Assembly: GCF_030734285.1 (NCBI RefSeq)
Contig: NZ_CP132294.1
Location: 2,480,001 to 2,544,000 of the forward strand
Direction: 5' to 3'
From: Natronococcus sp. AD-5
Lineage (GTDB): Archaea; Halobacteriota; Halobacteria; Halobacteriales; Natrialbaceae
DNA length: 64,000 bases
Below are positions 18,099 to 26,719 of this stretch, piece after piece (position 1 is the first letter of the stretch; every line of letters begins with the position of its first letter). The notes beneath the pieces were generated by a model. The model saw only the letters and a program-made list of their open reading frames with translations. It did not search any database and had not been told where the DNA came from. The translations under genes were made by a program, and so were the position numbers.

Positions 18099-18572
18099 AT
18101 GTCTTCGACCGTTCTGGACGACGTCGACAGGGGGGTTCTGTACGCGCTCCAGCAAGACGCTCGCAACACGACGACGAGAGAAATCGGTGACCGGGTGAAC
18201 GTGACGGCGACTACCGTCAGCAATCGTATCGCCCAACTCGAGGCGGACGAGATCATCACCAATTACTACACCACGCTGGATTACGACCGGGCGGGCTTTC
18301 CCTTGCACGTCCTGATCACTGGTACCGCGCCGATAGTCGAACGAGAAGCTCTCGCTCGACGGGCGCTCGACATCCCCGGCGTGGTGAACGTCTGCGAACT
18401 CATGGTCGGACAGGGCAATATTCGGATCGAAGCCGTCGGCCAGTTCAACGACGATATCACCCGAATCGTCACGGACCTGTCCGAAGTGGGCGTGTCGATC
18501 AGCGACGAAGTCCTCATTCGAAACCAGTACTATCATCCGCTGGCCTTCCTCGAGACCGAGGCCGAGATCTGA
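18099..18572 (+). CDS. Lrp/AsnC family transcription regulator
   Basis: The 157-residue protein has an N-terminal winged-helix: DDVDRGVLYALQQDARNTT then TREIGDRVNVTATTVSNRI. A RAM-like ligand domain with LDIPGVVNVCELMVGQGNIR follows. Haloarchaeal Lrp proteins respond to amino acids and bind AT-rich palindromes. It sits among amino acid and osmolyte catabolic genes, and bacterial ectoine clusters carry an AsnC/Lrp regulator (DoeX), so control of this locus is a natural guess. The AT-rich sites upstream of several genes here are candidate targets. It is transcribed alone, 156 bases after the oxidase. Confidence 0.88.
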   Translation: MSSTVLDDVDRGVLYALQQDARNTTTREIGDRVNVTATTVSNRIAQLEADEIITNYYTTLDYDRAGFPLHVLITGTAPIVEREALARRALDIPGVVNVCELMVGQGNIRIEAVGQFNDDITRIVTDLSEVGVSISDEVLIRNQYYHPLAFLETEAEI

Positions 18573-18700
18573 CGGCGACGTAGAACGTCTTTACGATCCG
18601 AAATCGGGTATTTACGCGCCCGTATATTTTCAAAGGACCTGCCTGCGAACGCGCGAGTACAGTTATCACCCATCGCCGCCTCACAGGGCGTGAGGTCAGA

Positions 18701-19048
18701 ATGCCAATGAAAGCGTCTCCCAGCCCCACCACCGAGTGGACCGACGAAGAACTCGACAGCTCTCTCGTGATTCTGGCCGACTCCGTTCGGCGGCACCTGC
18801 TTCGACAACTGTCTCAGGGGAACGGCAACGTCGCGACCATCGACGAGCTGTGTGACGGGCTCCCGACCGACGGTACCGAGAAATCGACCGGTGACGAAGT
18901 GCTGATCGCACTCTCGCACGTCCACCTCCCGATGCTTTCCGCCGCCGGAATAGTCGAGGTCGATTGGAAGCAGGAGACGGTCCGGTATCGGAACGGACAC
19001 CGCATCGAATTCCTCCTGGGGCCGATACTCGCCACCGCCGAGGCGTGA
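18701..19048 (+). CDS. Small haloarchaeal HTH protein (DUF7344-like)
   Basis: A 115-residue acidic protein. The region WTDEELDSSLVILADSVRR with RHLLRQLSQ and later EVLIALSHVHLPMLSAAGIV has the pattern of haloarchaeal ArsR-like winged-helix proteins (DUF7344 type): helix, recognition region and a 'HVHLPxLxxAGxV' block before the wing. It probably binds DNA, but nothing shows a ligand. It lies alone between the Lrp gene and the converging glutamate dehydrogenase gene. Start 18701 gives a conventional acidic N-terminus. Confidence 0.75.
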   Translation: MPMKASPSPTTEWTDEELDSSLVILADSVRRHLLRQLSQGNGNVATIDELCDGLPTDGTEKSTGDEVLIALSHVHLPMLSAAGIVEVDWKQETVRYRNGHRIEFLLGPILATAEA

Positions 19049-19132
19049 GAACGCTGGATTTCTCGACCGTAACGGGTGGGGTACCGGTCAGAACGTACGT
19101 CTCGCGTCGGTGAACCGAACGGAGACGTTCGA

Positions 19133-20419
19133 CTACGGCCAGAGGCCGCGCTTTGCCTTCGCCTCCGCGATCCGCGAGAGCGCGACGACGTAGGCCGCGT
19201 CCCGCCAGGTCAGGTCCTTCGCCTCGACCTCCGCCCGGACGTCGTCCCAGGCGGCGAGCATCTTCGCCTCGAGTTCCTCGTTGACCTCCTCGAGGCTCCA
19301 CTTCCGGCGGTTGATGTCCTGGAGCCACTCGAAGTAGCTCACCGTCACCCCGCCGGCGTTGGCGAGGATATCCGGAACCACGGGCACGTCGCGCTCCTCG
19401 AGGATCGCGTCGGCGGCGAACGTCGTCGGCCCGTTCGCCCCCTCGACGACGATCCCGGCCGCCACGTCGTCGGCGTTGTCGGCGGTGATGACGTTACCGA
19501 CCGCGGCGGGGATCAGCACGTCCACGTCGAGTTCGAGGATCTCCGCGTTGGTTAGCGTCTCCGGCGCGTCCTGCTCGAGGACCGCCTCGGGCTCTTCCTC
19601 GTGGGTCGGGATCGACCGGATGTCGAGCCCGTCGGGATCGTAGATCGCGCCGTTGACGTCGCTGACGGCGACGACGGTCGCGCCCCACTCCTCGAGCAGG
19701 CGGGCGGCGTTCGCGCCGACGCTCCCGAACCCTTGCACGGCGACCGTCGCGTCCTCGAGGTCGTCGCCGTAGTAGTCGACGGCCTCGCGGGCGATGATCG
19801 CCGTCGATCGGCCGGGCGCTTCCTCGCGGCCGTAGCTGCCCCCGATAACGGGCGGTTTCCCGGTGACGACGCCGGGAATCGTCTCGCCTTGCTGCATCGA
19901 GTAGGCGTCCATGAACCACGCCATCGTCTGGGCGTCCGTCCCCATGTCCGGCGCCGGAACGTCCGTCGTCGGTCCGATGACGTAGCGCAATTCCTCGGCG
20001 AACCGGCGGGTGAGCCGCTCGATCTCCTCCTCGCTGAGCGCCTTGGGGTTGACGGCGATCCCGCCTTTTCCGCCGCCGAACGGGAGGTCCATCACGGCGC
20101 ACTTCCAGGTCATCCACATCGAGAGGCCGACGCACTCGTCGGCGTTCACCTCGGGGTGGTACCGGAGGCCGCCCTTGTACGGCCCGCGAACGTCGTCGTG
20201 CTGGGCGCGGTAGCCCGTGAAGACGTCGACGCTGCCGTCGTCGCGCTCGAGCGGGACCGACACCTGTTCGACCCGAGTCGCGTGTTTGAGACGCTCGACG
20301 ACCCCGTCGTCGACGTCGACGTGCGCTGCGGCGCGCTCGAGCTGGCGGCGGGCGGTGACGAGCGCCGAATCGAGTTCCTCGTCCGGCTCGGCTTCCTGCT
20401 GGGATGGTGGCGAGCTCAT
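19133..20419 (-). CDS. Glutamate dehydrogenase
   Basis: The 428-residue protein is a complete hexameric-type glutamate dehydrogenase. It has [36 protein letters not shown] with the catalytic lysine and aspartate region, [30 protein letters not shown] and the Rossmann motif [17 protein letters not shown]. It interconverts glutamate with 2-oxoglutarate and ammonia. Its ATG at 20419 lies one base after the stop of the ectoine hydrolase gene, so the pair is a tight operon. In that setting it would regenerate the 2-oxoglutarate consumed by a diaminobutyrate transaminase. NAD or NADP preference cannot be read with confidence. Haloarchaea often carry several such paralogues. Confidence 0.93.
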   Translation of the reverse strand: MSSPPSQQEAEPDEELDSALVTARRQLERAAAHVDVDDGVVERLKHATRVEQVSVPLERDDGSVDVFTGYRAQHDDVRGPYKGGLRYHPEVNADECVGLSMWMTWKCAVMDLPFGGGKGGIAVNPKALSEEEIERLTRRFAEELRYVIGPTTDVPAPDMGTDAQTMAWFMDAYSMQQGETIPGVVTGKPPVIGGSYGREEAPGRSTAIIAREAVDYYGDDLEDATVAVQGFGSVGANAARLLEEWGATVVAVSDVNGAIYDPDGLDIRSIPTHEEEPEAVLEQDAPETLTNAEILELDVDVLIPAAVGNVITADNADDVAAGIVVEGANGPTTFAADAILEERDVPVVPDILANAGGVTVSYFEWLQDINRRKWSLEEVNEELEAKMLAAWDDVRAEVEAKDLTWRDAAYVVALSRIAEAKAKRGLWP

Positions 20420-20420
20420 C

Positions 20421-21599
20421 TTACGTGGTGAACAGTTTTCGCGGGAGGTCCGCAAGCGTTTCGGCTCCGCTTTCGGTGACGTGGAACGTCTCGCTGATCT
20501 CCATCCCGATCTCGTCCGTCCAGATTCCGGGAATCATGTGGAACGTCATGTTCTCCTCGAGGACCGTCTCGTCGCCGGGGCGGATGCTCGCGGTGTGTTC
20601 GCCCCAGTCCGGCGGGTAGCCGAGTCCCATCGAGTAGCCGATGCGGTCCTCCTTCTCGAGGCCGTACTGCGCGATGGTGTCGCGCCAGGCCTTCTCGACC
20701 GCCTCGCAGGTGACGCCGGGCTCGACGGCGTCGAGCGCGGCTTCGATTCCCTCGACGACGATGTCGGCGGTCTCCTCGAGCTCCGCGGGCGGGTCGCCGA
20801 CGAACGTCGTCCGGGCGAGCGGGGAGTGATACCGGTGACGGCAGCCGGAGAGTTCGATGATGACCGGATCGCCGTCCCGGAAGGGTCGGTCGGTCCACGT
20901 CAGGTGCGGCGTCCCGGTGTGGTCGCCCGACGGCATGAGCGGGACGATCGAGGGGTAGTCGCCGCCGAAATCCTCGGTGCCGCCGATCAGCGCGTCGTAT
21001 ATCGCCCGGGCGGCCTCGTACTCGGGAACGCCCTCCTCGATCGTCTCGAGTCCGGCCTGCATCGCGTTCTCGGAGATGCGGGCCGCCTGACGCATGTACT
21101 CGAGTTCCCGCTCGGATTTCTTCACCCGGACCCAGTTGACGAGCAGCGTCGCGTCCTCGAAGTCGGCCTCGGGGAGGTTCTTCCGGAGGCGCGTGTAGGA
21201 CTTCGCGGTGAAGTAAGAGGCGTCCATCTCGAGGCCGATCCGCCCGTCCTCGACGTCGAGGTCCTCGAGGACGCCCGCGACGTAGTCCATCGGGTGGAGG
21301 TCGTACGGCGAGTGAACGTGATCGTCGCTGTAGGAGCGAATGCTCTCCTCCGAGAGCCAGGTGGTCGCCCGCGCGCCGTTGGCGTCCATCTCGCGGCCGA
21401 CCCAGACGGGTTCGTCGCGCTCCGGCGTCACGACGACGGCCTGGTGGACGTAGAACGACCAGCCGTCGTACCCGGCGAGGTAGTTCATGTTCGCCGGATC
21501 GGCGACGACGACGGCGTCGAGTTCCTCTTCACGAAGGCGTTGGGTCGTCCGCTCGATCCGTCGTTCGTACTCTCGCTCGTCGAAAATATCCTGGGACAT
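20421..21599 (-). CDS. doeA: Ectoine hydrolase (DoeA/EutD), M24 peptidase family
   Basis: The 392-residue protein has the two-domain creatinase/M24 layout. It matches what I recall of bacterial EutD/DoeA over its length: [137 protein letters not shown] and the ending [10 protein letters not shown]. These are characteristic of ectoine hydrolase rather than prolidase. The enzyme opens the ectoine ring to N-acetyl-2,4-diaminobutyrate. It leads an operon with glutamate dehydrogenase. Upstream, AT-rich sites and TTTTATC form its promoter. Confidence 0.88.
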   Translation of the reverse strand: MSQDIFDEREYERRIERTTQRLREEELDAVVVADPANMNYLAGYDGWSFYVHQAVVVTPERDEPVWVGREMDANGARATTWLSEESIRSYSDDHVHSPYDLHPMDYVAGVLEDLDVEDGRIGLEMDASYFTAKSYTRLRKNLPEADFEDATLLVNWVRVKKSERELEYMRQAARISENAMQAGLETIEEGVPEYEAARAIYDALIGGTEDFGGDYPSIVPLMPSGDHTGTPHLTWTDRPFRDGDPVIIELSGCRHRYHSPLARTTFVGDPPAELEETADIVVEGIEAALDAVEPGVTCEAVEKAWRDTIAQYGLEKEDRIGYSMGLGYPPDWGEHTASIRPGDETVLEENMTFHMIPGIWTDEIGMEISETFHVTESGAETLADLPRKLFTT

Positions 21600-21648
21600 G
21601 GTAACTGGACTCTACTGGGTAGATTTCGTAGAAGCGATAAAAGTTTTT

Positions 21649-21680
21649 CGTGTATAATGGTTACAGTAATTGTATACATT
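21649..21680 (-). promoter_or_regulatory. Promoter-proximal operator candidates of the ectoine hydrolase gene
   Basis: Reading on the plus strand, CGTGTATAATGG (21649-21660) and AATTGTATACATT (21668-21680, core TGTATACA palindromic) lie just upstream of the TATA-like TTTTATCG. CGTGTATAAT recurs at 4595, and AATTGT with an inverted mate at 13660. A position directly upstream of the TATA region allows either activation or repression. Confidence 0.45.
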
Positions 21681-21761
21681 TTCGGGCGCCGCGGTCAGCT
21701 CGCCGACCGCTTCGGCGCCGTGCGGGAGAGTTACATAGGTTCGGCCGTCATCCGTTCACGT

Positions 21762-22121
21762 ATGGCAGAGACCGAACTCGCCGATCGGGAGTGTATCGCC
21801 TGCACCAGCGACGAAGACCCGCTCGAGGGGGAGGAACTGATCGACCTGTTCGAGGAACTCGACCGCGACGTCTGGAAGGTCGTCGACGAACACCACCTCG
21901 AAGGGACTTACGAGTTCGAGGACTTCCGCGACGCCCTCGAGTTCACGAAGGAGGTCGGCGAACTGGCCGAGGAGGAGTGGCACCACCCCGACATTCACCT
22001 CTCGTGGGGCGAGGTGGTGATCGAGATGTGGACGCACAAGATCGACGGTCTGTTCGAGACGGACTTCATCATGGCGGCCCGCATGGATCGGATCTCCGAG
22101 GAGTACGCGCCCGACGAGTAG
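21762..22121 (+). CDS. 4a-hydroxytetrahydrobiopterin dehydratase (PCD/DCoH family)
   Basis: The 119-residue protein contains the PCD signature region [20 protein letters not shown] with TH following, holding the three active-site histidines. An acidic helical N-terminus precedes it. The family dehydrates pterin-4a-carbinolamine formed by aromatic amino acid hydroxylases; in archaea and plants a related moonlighting role in molybdopterin or pterin recycling has been considered. It is divergent from the ectoine hydrolase gene and has no obvious partner. CIACTSDED near the start has two cysteines of unknown importance. Confidence 0.88.
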   Translation: MAETELADRECIACTSDEDPLEGEELIDLFEELDRDVWKVVDEHHLEGTYEFEDFRDALEFTKEVGELAEEEWHHPDIHLSWGEVVIEMWTHKIDGLFETDFIMAARMDRISEEYAPDE

Positions 22122-22185
22122 ACCGCGAGCGCCGCCCCGCTCGGCGCCCGGAAACGGTTAGGGAGTGCGAACCGTTGACACTGTT

Positions 22186-22692
22186 ATGGGTATCGACGAC
22201 ACGCTATCGGCGCTCCCCGATCCGCGGACCCACAGTTTTCCGGAGTACTCCCTCCCTCGCGGCGATCCGGTGGTGCCGATCGCGGTCACCGGAGACGAGT
22301 TGACGACGCTGCTGGAGCTGTACGAGACCTTCGCGGCCGTCGATCCGACCGGGATCGATTCGAACCCGTTTCTGCAGGCGACGACGCGGTTCTTCGAACA
22401 GACGTTCGGTACTCCGGTCTACCGCCCGGACGAGGAACTCGCAGACGACATCGCGGCGATGCTCAACGACTTCTCGGACGACCTCGCGGGCGACTCGCTC
22501 GGGGTCGTCGACGCGACGCCGAAACACCACAAGACGCTCTACTTCTTTCTGACCTCCTGTCGGGCCTACCGCTCGGCGCCGCACATTCGGTTTCAACCGG
22601 ATAGCGACGCGATCGACACGCTTTACGAGGTTTACGAGCGCGTCGTCGACCAGGAGATGTACCTCAAGCGGCCGCAGACCGTCTTCGAGTAA
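22186..22692 (+). CDS. Conserved hypothetical haloarchaeal protein
   Basis: A 168-residue acidic, soluble protein starting MGIDDTLSALPDPRTHSFPE. I see no catalytic motif, signal or membrane segment. Composition (D/E-rich, few K) is that of a genuine haloarchaeal gene. Hydrophobic periodicity in FLQATTRFFEQTFG and TLYEVYERVVDQEMYL suggests a helical fold. The start at 22186 is the ATG giving the acidic N-terminus; an in-frame ATG 21 bases earlier is possible. It lies 64 bases after the pterin dehydratase gene. No function is proposed. Confidence 0.7.
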   Translation: MGIDDTLSALPDPRTHSFPEYSLPRGDPVVPIAVTGDELTTLLELYETFAAVDPTGIDSNPFLQATTRFFEQTFGTPVYRPDEELADDIAAMLNDFSDDLAGDSLGVVDATPKHHKTLYFFLTSCRAYRSAPHIRFQPDSDAIDTLYEVYERVVDQEMYLKRPQTVFE

Positions 22693-22716
22693 GCGCGTGC
22701 AACGGGCGGATTACAG

Positions 22717-22872
22717 TCAGCCGTCCTCGACGCGGTCGACGAGTTCCGAATCGGCGTCTCGCCACGCGCCGGCCGCTCGAGCGAAGACGTCGGCCGCGCG
22801 GTCGCTCGCCGTCTCGAGCAGTCCGAACCGATCGCCCCGCATCGTCAGCGCGAGCGCATTCGCGAAGTCCAT
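22717..22872 (-). CDS. Possible small protein of 51 residues
   Basis: The minus strand reads MDFANALALTMRGDRFGLLE then TASDRAADVFARAAGAWRD and ends SELVDRVEDG. The composition is plausibly haloarchaeal and helical. It starts 61 bases downstream of the esterase gene end on the same strand and could be co-transcribed. No homologue is recognised, and the frame remains open upstream with less convincing residues, so it could also be a remnant of a longer gene. Confidence 0.3.
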   Translation of the reverse strand: MDFANALALTMRGDRFGLLETASDRAADVFARAAGAWRDADSELVDRVEDG

Positions 22873-22932
22873 GGCCCGAGAGATGGACGACGTCGACGAA
22901 AGCGTCCGCGAACGTGAACGCGCTCGAACGGT

Positions 22933-23946
22933 CTACTCGAGCGCGTCCCGCAGATCGGCCGCCACGTCGGCGTGGGCTTCGTGCGCGACCGAGAGATCGG
23001 CGGGTCGCTCGAGCATGCCGAAGAAGCCGTGGATCATGCCCGGGTAGTTCCGGTAGCTGACCGGAACGCCCGCGGCCTCGAGCCGGTCGGCGTAGGCCGC
23101 ACCGTCGTCTCGAAGGGGGTCGAACCCGGCGGTGAGGATCGTCGCCGGCGGCAGTTCCGAGAGGAGCCCGTCGTTCGTGAGCCGCGGCGCGGCGAAGACG
23201 TTGGCCGCGTCGATCTCGCGCTCGAAGTAGTGGTCGCGAAACCACTCGCTCTCTTCGGTCGTTAGCACGTACCCCTCCCCGTTCTCCTCGTAGGCCGCCG
23301 TTTCGGTCGCGTCGCCGGTGACGGGATAGACGAGGACCTGGTAGGCGACGGACGGCCCGTCGCGATAGCGCGTCAGCAGGGTCGTCCCCGCGGCGAGGTT
23401 CCCGCCGGCGCTGTCGCCCGCGAGGACGAGCCGCTCGGGATCGCCGCCGAAGTCGCCGGCGTTCTCGGCGACCCACTCGAGGGCGGCGGAGCAGTCCTCG
23501 AGCGCGGCCGGGAACGGGTGTTCGGGCGCGAGCCGGTAGTCGACGCTGACGACGGGGGAGCCGGTCTCGGTCGCCAGCTTCCGGCAGGTCGGATCGGCCG
23601 ACTCGAGGTCGCCGAGAACCCAGCCGCCGCCGTGGAAGTAGCAGATCGGCGGTCGCGGTTCCGGATCGCCGTCGTTCGGCTCGTCGGCCGGGTCGTAGAT
23701 CCGGATCGGAATGTCTCCTCTCGAGCCGTCGATACGCCGATCGTCGACGCTCGCGACCTCGATACTCGAGTCCACCGCGAGCAGGTCGCCCATTTGCTCG
23801 CGCGCGTCTTCAGGCGAGAGGTCGGCGATCGACGGCGCGCCCATCGCCTCGAGCGCGTCGAGCACCGCCTGCGCCTCGGGGTGCGGTTCGTCGGCAGCGT
23901 ACGCTTCGTCGACGGCGGGAGATTCGTTCTCCGGAGCCGGTGTCAT
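22933..23946 (-). CDS. Alpha/beta hydrolase of the hormone-sensitive lipase (HSL) family
   Basis: The 337-residue protein has the HSL oxyanion motif [11 protein letters not shown], the nucleophile elbow [13 protein letters not shown], the acid residue region [13 protein letters not shown] and the histidine in [11 protein letters not shown]. It is predicted to hydrolyse short-chain esters in the cytosol. The ATG at 23946 is chosen; an in-frame ATG at 23973 would add nine residues. Divergent from pyrE, with under 100 bases between the two starts. Confidence 0.9.
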   Translation of the reverse strand: MTPAPENESPAVDEAYAADEPHPEAQAVLDALEAMGAPSIADLSPEDAREQMGDLLAVDSSIEVASVDDRRIDGSRGDIPIRIYDPADEPNDGDPEPRPPICYFHGGGWVLGDLESADPTCRKLATETGSPVVSVDYRLAPEHPFPAALEDCSAALEWVAENAGDFGGDPERLVLAGDSAGGNLAAGTTLLTRYRDGPSVAYQVLVYPVTGDATETAAYEENGEGYVLTTEESEWFRDHYFEREIDAANVFAAPRLTNDGLLSELPPATILTAGFDPLRDDGAAYADRLEAAGVPVSYRNYPGMIHGFFGMLERPADLSVAHEAHADVAADLRDALE

Positions 23947-24042
23947 CGGCGGCTCTTCGGAGCGCGGCTCCAAAGTGCCTCCGGCGGCCGCCCCTCGCCA
24001 GTATCAGACCGTTTATTTCGGTGGGGCTCGCCTCTCCCCCTA

Positions 24043-24570
24043 ATGACGAACCAGGACCTCATCGACGCGCTCCGCGAGGCGGAGGCCGTCCGGTTCGGCG
24101 AGTTCGAACTCTCCCACGGCGGCACGAGCGAGTACTACGTCGACAAGTACCTCTTCGAGACGGATCCGCGCTGTCTCGAGGCCATCGCCGACGCCTTCGC
24201 CGAGCGACTCGAGGCGGACGACAAACTCGGCGGCGTGGCCCTCGGCGGCGTCCCGCTGGCGGCCGCGACGAGCGTCGCCGCGGGCGTCCCCTACGTCATC
24301 GCGCGCAAGCAGCGCAAGGAGTACGGTACCGGGAACCTGATCGAGGGCCGCCTCGAGGAGGGCGAGGAGGTCGTCGTCGTCGAGGACATCGTCACCACGG
24401 GGACGAGCCTGGTCGACGCCGTCGAGGCCCTTCGAGAGGCGGGCGCCACCGTCGAGCGCGCGCTGGTCGTCGTCGACCGGCAGGAAGGCGGCCGCGAGAA
24501 CGTCGAGGAGGCGGGCGTCGAAATGGAGGCGCTCGTGACGGCGGAAGAGCTGCTGGCGGATCGCGACTGA
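24043..24570 (+). CDS. pyrE: Orotate phosphoribosyltransferase
   Basis: The 175-residue protein is a type I phosphoribosyltransferase. It has [20 protein letters not shown] near the N-terminus, [15 protein letters not shown] and the PRPP-binding loop [20 protein letters not shown]. It converts orotate and PRPP to OMP in pyrimidine synthesis. TTTATT at 24012-24017 is correctly spaced from the ATG for a leaderless transcript. Length and motifs fit archaeal PyrE with no missing residues seen. Confidence 0.93.
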   Translation: MTNQDLIDALREAEAVRFGEFELSHGGTSEYYVDKYLFETDPRCLEAIADAFAERLEADDKLGGVALGGVPLAAATSVAAGVPYVIARKQRKEYGTGNLIEGRLEEGEEVVVVEDIVTTGTSLVDAVEALREAGATVERALVVVDRQEGGRENVEEAGVEMEALVTAEELLADRD

Positions 24571-24669
24571 CGTCTCATAGATCACGCTCATCCCGAACTC
24601 TGGACAGTCTCGGCGGCCGGAGTACGCGTTTATGCTCGCGAGAAGCGTACGGAGACGTCGGTGAGAGAG

Positions 24670-24966
24670 ATGCTGTTCGTAGCCACCATGCATCACAGCG
24701 CGGATAACTGCTGGGCCCGGGCGGAGAACGAAGAGAAAGCCGAAGAGTGGGTCGACGGAATGGAACGGAAGGCCGAGGAGACGGACGTCACGCTTCACGG
24801 AGCGTACGTTACGCCGAACGAGCACGCGTTTTACTTCGTGCTCGAAGCCGACACCTTCGAGGCGGTGACCGCCTTCCTCGGACCGCCGCTCCTCCAGGAT
24901 CACGAGGCGCACGTCGCGCCCGTCATGCCGCTCGGCGACGCGCCGCAACTCCTCCTCGAGGAGTGA
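24670..24966 (+). CDS. Small conserved protein, DUF3303/GYD-like
   Basis: A 98-residue protein starting MLFVATMHHSADNCWARAEN. It reads as a compact alpha-beta ferredoxin-like fold: strand MLFVATM, helix, strand TLHGAYVTPNEHAFYFVLEA, helix EAVTAFLG, then VAPVMPLG. This matches small dimeric DUF3303/GYD type proteins as I recall them; no reaction is known. The ATG at 24670 is preceded by GGTGA at good spacing, preferred over a GTG three codons earlier. Confidence 0.7.
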   Translation: MLFVATMHHSADNCWARAENEEKAEEWVDGMERKAEETDVTLHGAYVTPNEHAFYFVLEADTFEAVTAFLGPPLLQDHEAHVAPVMPLGDAPQLLLEE

Positions 24967-25125
24967 TCGGCGTCCCCGCTCTTCGTCAGCGCCCGCGCTT
25001 CTCGATACGTCCGCGCCGACGCCGAGCCTGCGTTTCGAACCACCCGACGGTCGCGAGTTCGACGGAACGTCACGGGGCGACGTCCACGCGGTCGCGTACT
25101 CGCCGTCGATCGGCGGCGAAGCGCG

Positions 25126-25767
25126 TTACTGCCCGTAGGACTCGAACTTCTCGAGTACCGTCTCGAGCTGCTCGTCCGAGAGCGTCCGCGGCTCGAGCCC
25201 GGCGGACTGCGTCTCGAGGTACAGTCGGGCGAGGCTCTCGACGTGGTGGGTGTTCTCGAGGGCGGTCTCGAGATCCGGCGCGGTGACGACGAGGCCGTGG
25301 TTCTCGATGAACGACGCGGTCGAGCCGGCTTCTTCCATCGCCCGGACGATGTTCTCGGCCAGCCGGTCGGTGCCGTAAGGAGCGTACTCGGCGACCGGCA
25401 CCCGCTTCCCGACCGCGACGATCATGTAGTGGATCGGCGGCAGCGGCTGGTGGGCGACCGCCATCGCCGTCGACCACGGCGAGTGCGTGTGGACGATCGC
25501 GCCGACGTCCTCCCGGCGGTAGATGGCGCCGTGCATCGGGACCTCGCTGCTCGGTGCCATCTCGCCGTCGCGTTGTTCGCCGTCGACGCCGACGACCGGC
25601 GTCTCCGCGACGTCGAAGCTGTCGTAGGGAACGCCCGTCGGCGTGATCGCGAAGGCGTCACCGTCCGTGCCGTCGCGGACGCTCAGGTTCCCGGTCCGCG
25701 CGGGGGTCAGTCCGGCCAGTTCGGATGCGCGCTCGACGACCTGTCGGCGTTCGGACTCGAGAATCAC
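25126..25767 (-). CDS. Class II aldolase (fuculose-phosphate aldolase-like)
   Basis: The 213-residue protein has the class II aldolase/adducin layout: TGNLSVRDG with ITPTGVPYD, the acidic catalytic region [17 protein letters not shown], zinc ligands in [14 protein letters not shown], and [16 protein letters not shown] with the third histidine. These enzymes split sugar phosphates to dihydroxyacetone phosphate and an aldehyde. The GTG start overlaps the TGA of the upstream HAD gene by four bases, so the two are coupled. Possible roles are lactaldehyde production or disposal of deoxy-pentose phosphates; the substrate is undetermined. Confidence 0.85.
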   Translation of the reverse strand: MILESERRQVVERASELAGLTPARTGNLSVRDGTDGDAFAITPTGVPYDSFDVAETPVVGVDGEQRDGEMAPSSEVPMHGAIYRREDVGAIVHTHSPWSTAMAVAHQPLPPIHYMIVAVGKRVPVAEYAPYGTDRLAENIVRAMEEAGSTASFIENHGLVVTAPDLETALENTHHVESLARLYLETQSAGLEPRTLSDEQLETVLEKFESYGQ

Positions 25768-26465
25768 AGTACCACCTCCGTTAGCTCCTCGAAGGCATCT
25801 ATCCTGTGGTCGGGTTTCCGCCGGCCCTCGAGCGGTTCGTCCGGCTCGGCGTTCCAGAGTACCGTCTCGAGGCCGACGGCGTTGGCGCCCGTAATGTCCG
25901 CACCGACGTTGTCGCCGACCATCACCGCTTCCGACGCTCGCCGGTCGAGCCGCGCCAGCGGGAGGGTGAACATGACCGAACCCGGTTTCTCCCGACCGGT
26001 CTCCTCGGAGGTGAGCAGGAGGTCGATGTGGGGCTCGAGTCCGAGCTTCTCGAGCTTCGCGAGCTGAATGCGCGTCGTCAGGTTGGTCGTGATCGCGACG
26101 TCGACGCCCGCCTCACGGAAGGTCGCGAGCGTCTCCTCGACGCCCGGAAAGAGTTCCATCTCGTCGACGTAGGCCTCCCAGAACGCGTCCCCGAGCGCCA
26201 GCGCGTCGCCGGGCCGCGGTTCCCCCGTTCGCTCCTCGAGCGCGCGCTTGAAGTACAGGAACCGCTCGTGGGTGGCCGCCGTCCCGGAGAGTTCGCGCTT
26301 GACCTCCAGACGACCCCGCTGGTAGAAGTCGTCGAACGCCTCGCGATCGAAGTCGTACCCTCGCTCGCGGGCGGTCTCCAGGGCTGCTTCCATTCCCGCC
26401 TCCTTACAGGGAGGGTACGGATAGAGCGTGTCGTCGAGATCGAAGAGTACGACGTTGATCGACAT
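25764..26465 (-). CDS. HAD superfamily hydrolase
   Basis: The 233-residue protein shows all HAD motifs: nucleophile [15 protein letters not shown], motif II in [10 protein letters not shown], the lysine in [14 protein letters not shown], and the acidic motif [16 protein letters not shown]. The helical cap between residues ~20-95 is of the C1 type. It likely dephosphorylates a small metabolite or sugar phosphate. It is the first gene of a coupled pair with the class II aldolase, so a sugar phosphate shared with that enzyme is a fair guess. Confidence 0.88.
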   Translation of the reverse strand: MSINVVLFDLDDTLYPYPPCKEAGMEAALETARERGYDFDREAFDDFYQRGRLEVKRELSGTAATHERFLYFKRALEERTGEPRPGDALALGDAFWEAYVDEMELFPGVEETLATFREAGVDVAITTNLTTRIQLAKLEKLGLEPHIDLLLTSEETGREKPGSVMFTLPLARLDRRASEAVMVGDNVGADITGANAVGLETVLWNAEPDEPLEGRRKPDHRIDAFEELTEVVL

Positions 26466-26539
26466 ACCGTGTCGTGCACCGTCGAGCGAAAAACGAGTAT
26501 CGGTGCGCGGCCGTCGTCCCGCGAGGCGGCGAACCGCCG

Positions 26540-26719
26540 TCACCCGGTTCGGATCCACTCGTCGACGAGTCCTCGCACGATGTAGCCGAAGACGAGGACG
26601 ACGCAGAGAACGGCGACCCACACGAGCGCTGCAAATGTCGTTTCGCTGAGCACCGCGAGCGCGACCATCCACCCGCCCGTGAGCGCCCCGTAGATCGAGG
26701 GGTCGGTGGACGCGCTCAC
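26540..26719 (-). CDS. Small two-helix membrane protein paired with the SSS symporter
   Basis: A 59-residue protein from GTG 26719. It has two hydrophobic segments, GALTGGWMVALAVLSETTFA and ALVWVAVLCVVLVFGYIVRG, and ends DEWIRTG. Its GTG overlaps the symporter TGA (GAGTGA), so it is translationally coupled. Some SSS symporters are encoded with small membrane partners (for example the YhdT/PanF pair), which suggests an accessory subunit. It has no recognised domain and is missed by length filters. Confidence 0.65.
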   Translation of the reverse strand: MSASTDPSIYGALTGGWMVALAVLSETTFAALVWVAVLCVVLVFGYIVRGLVDEWIRTG

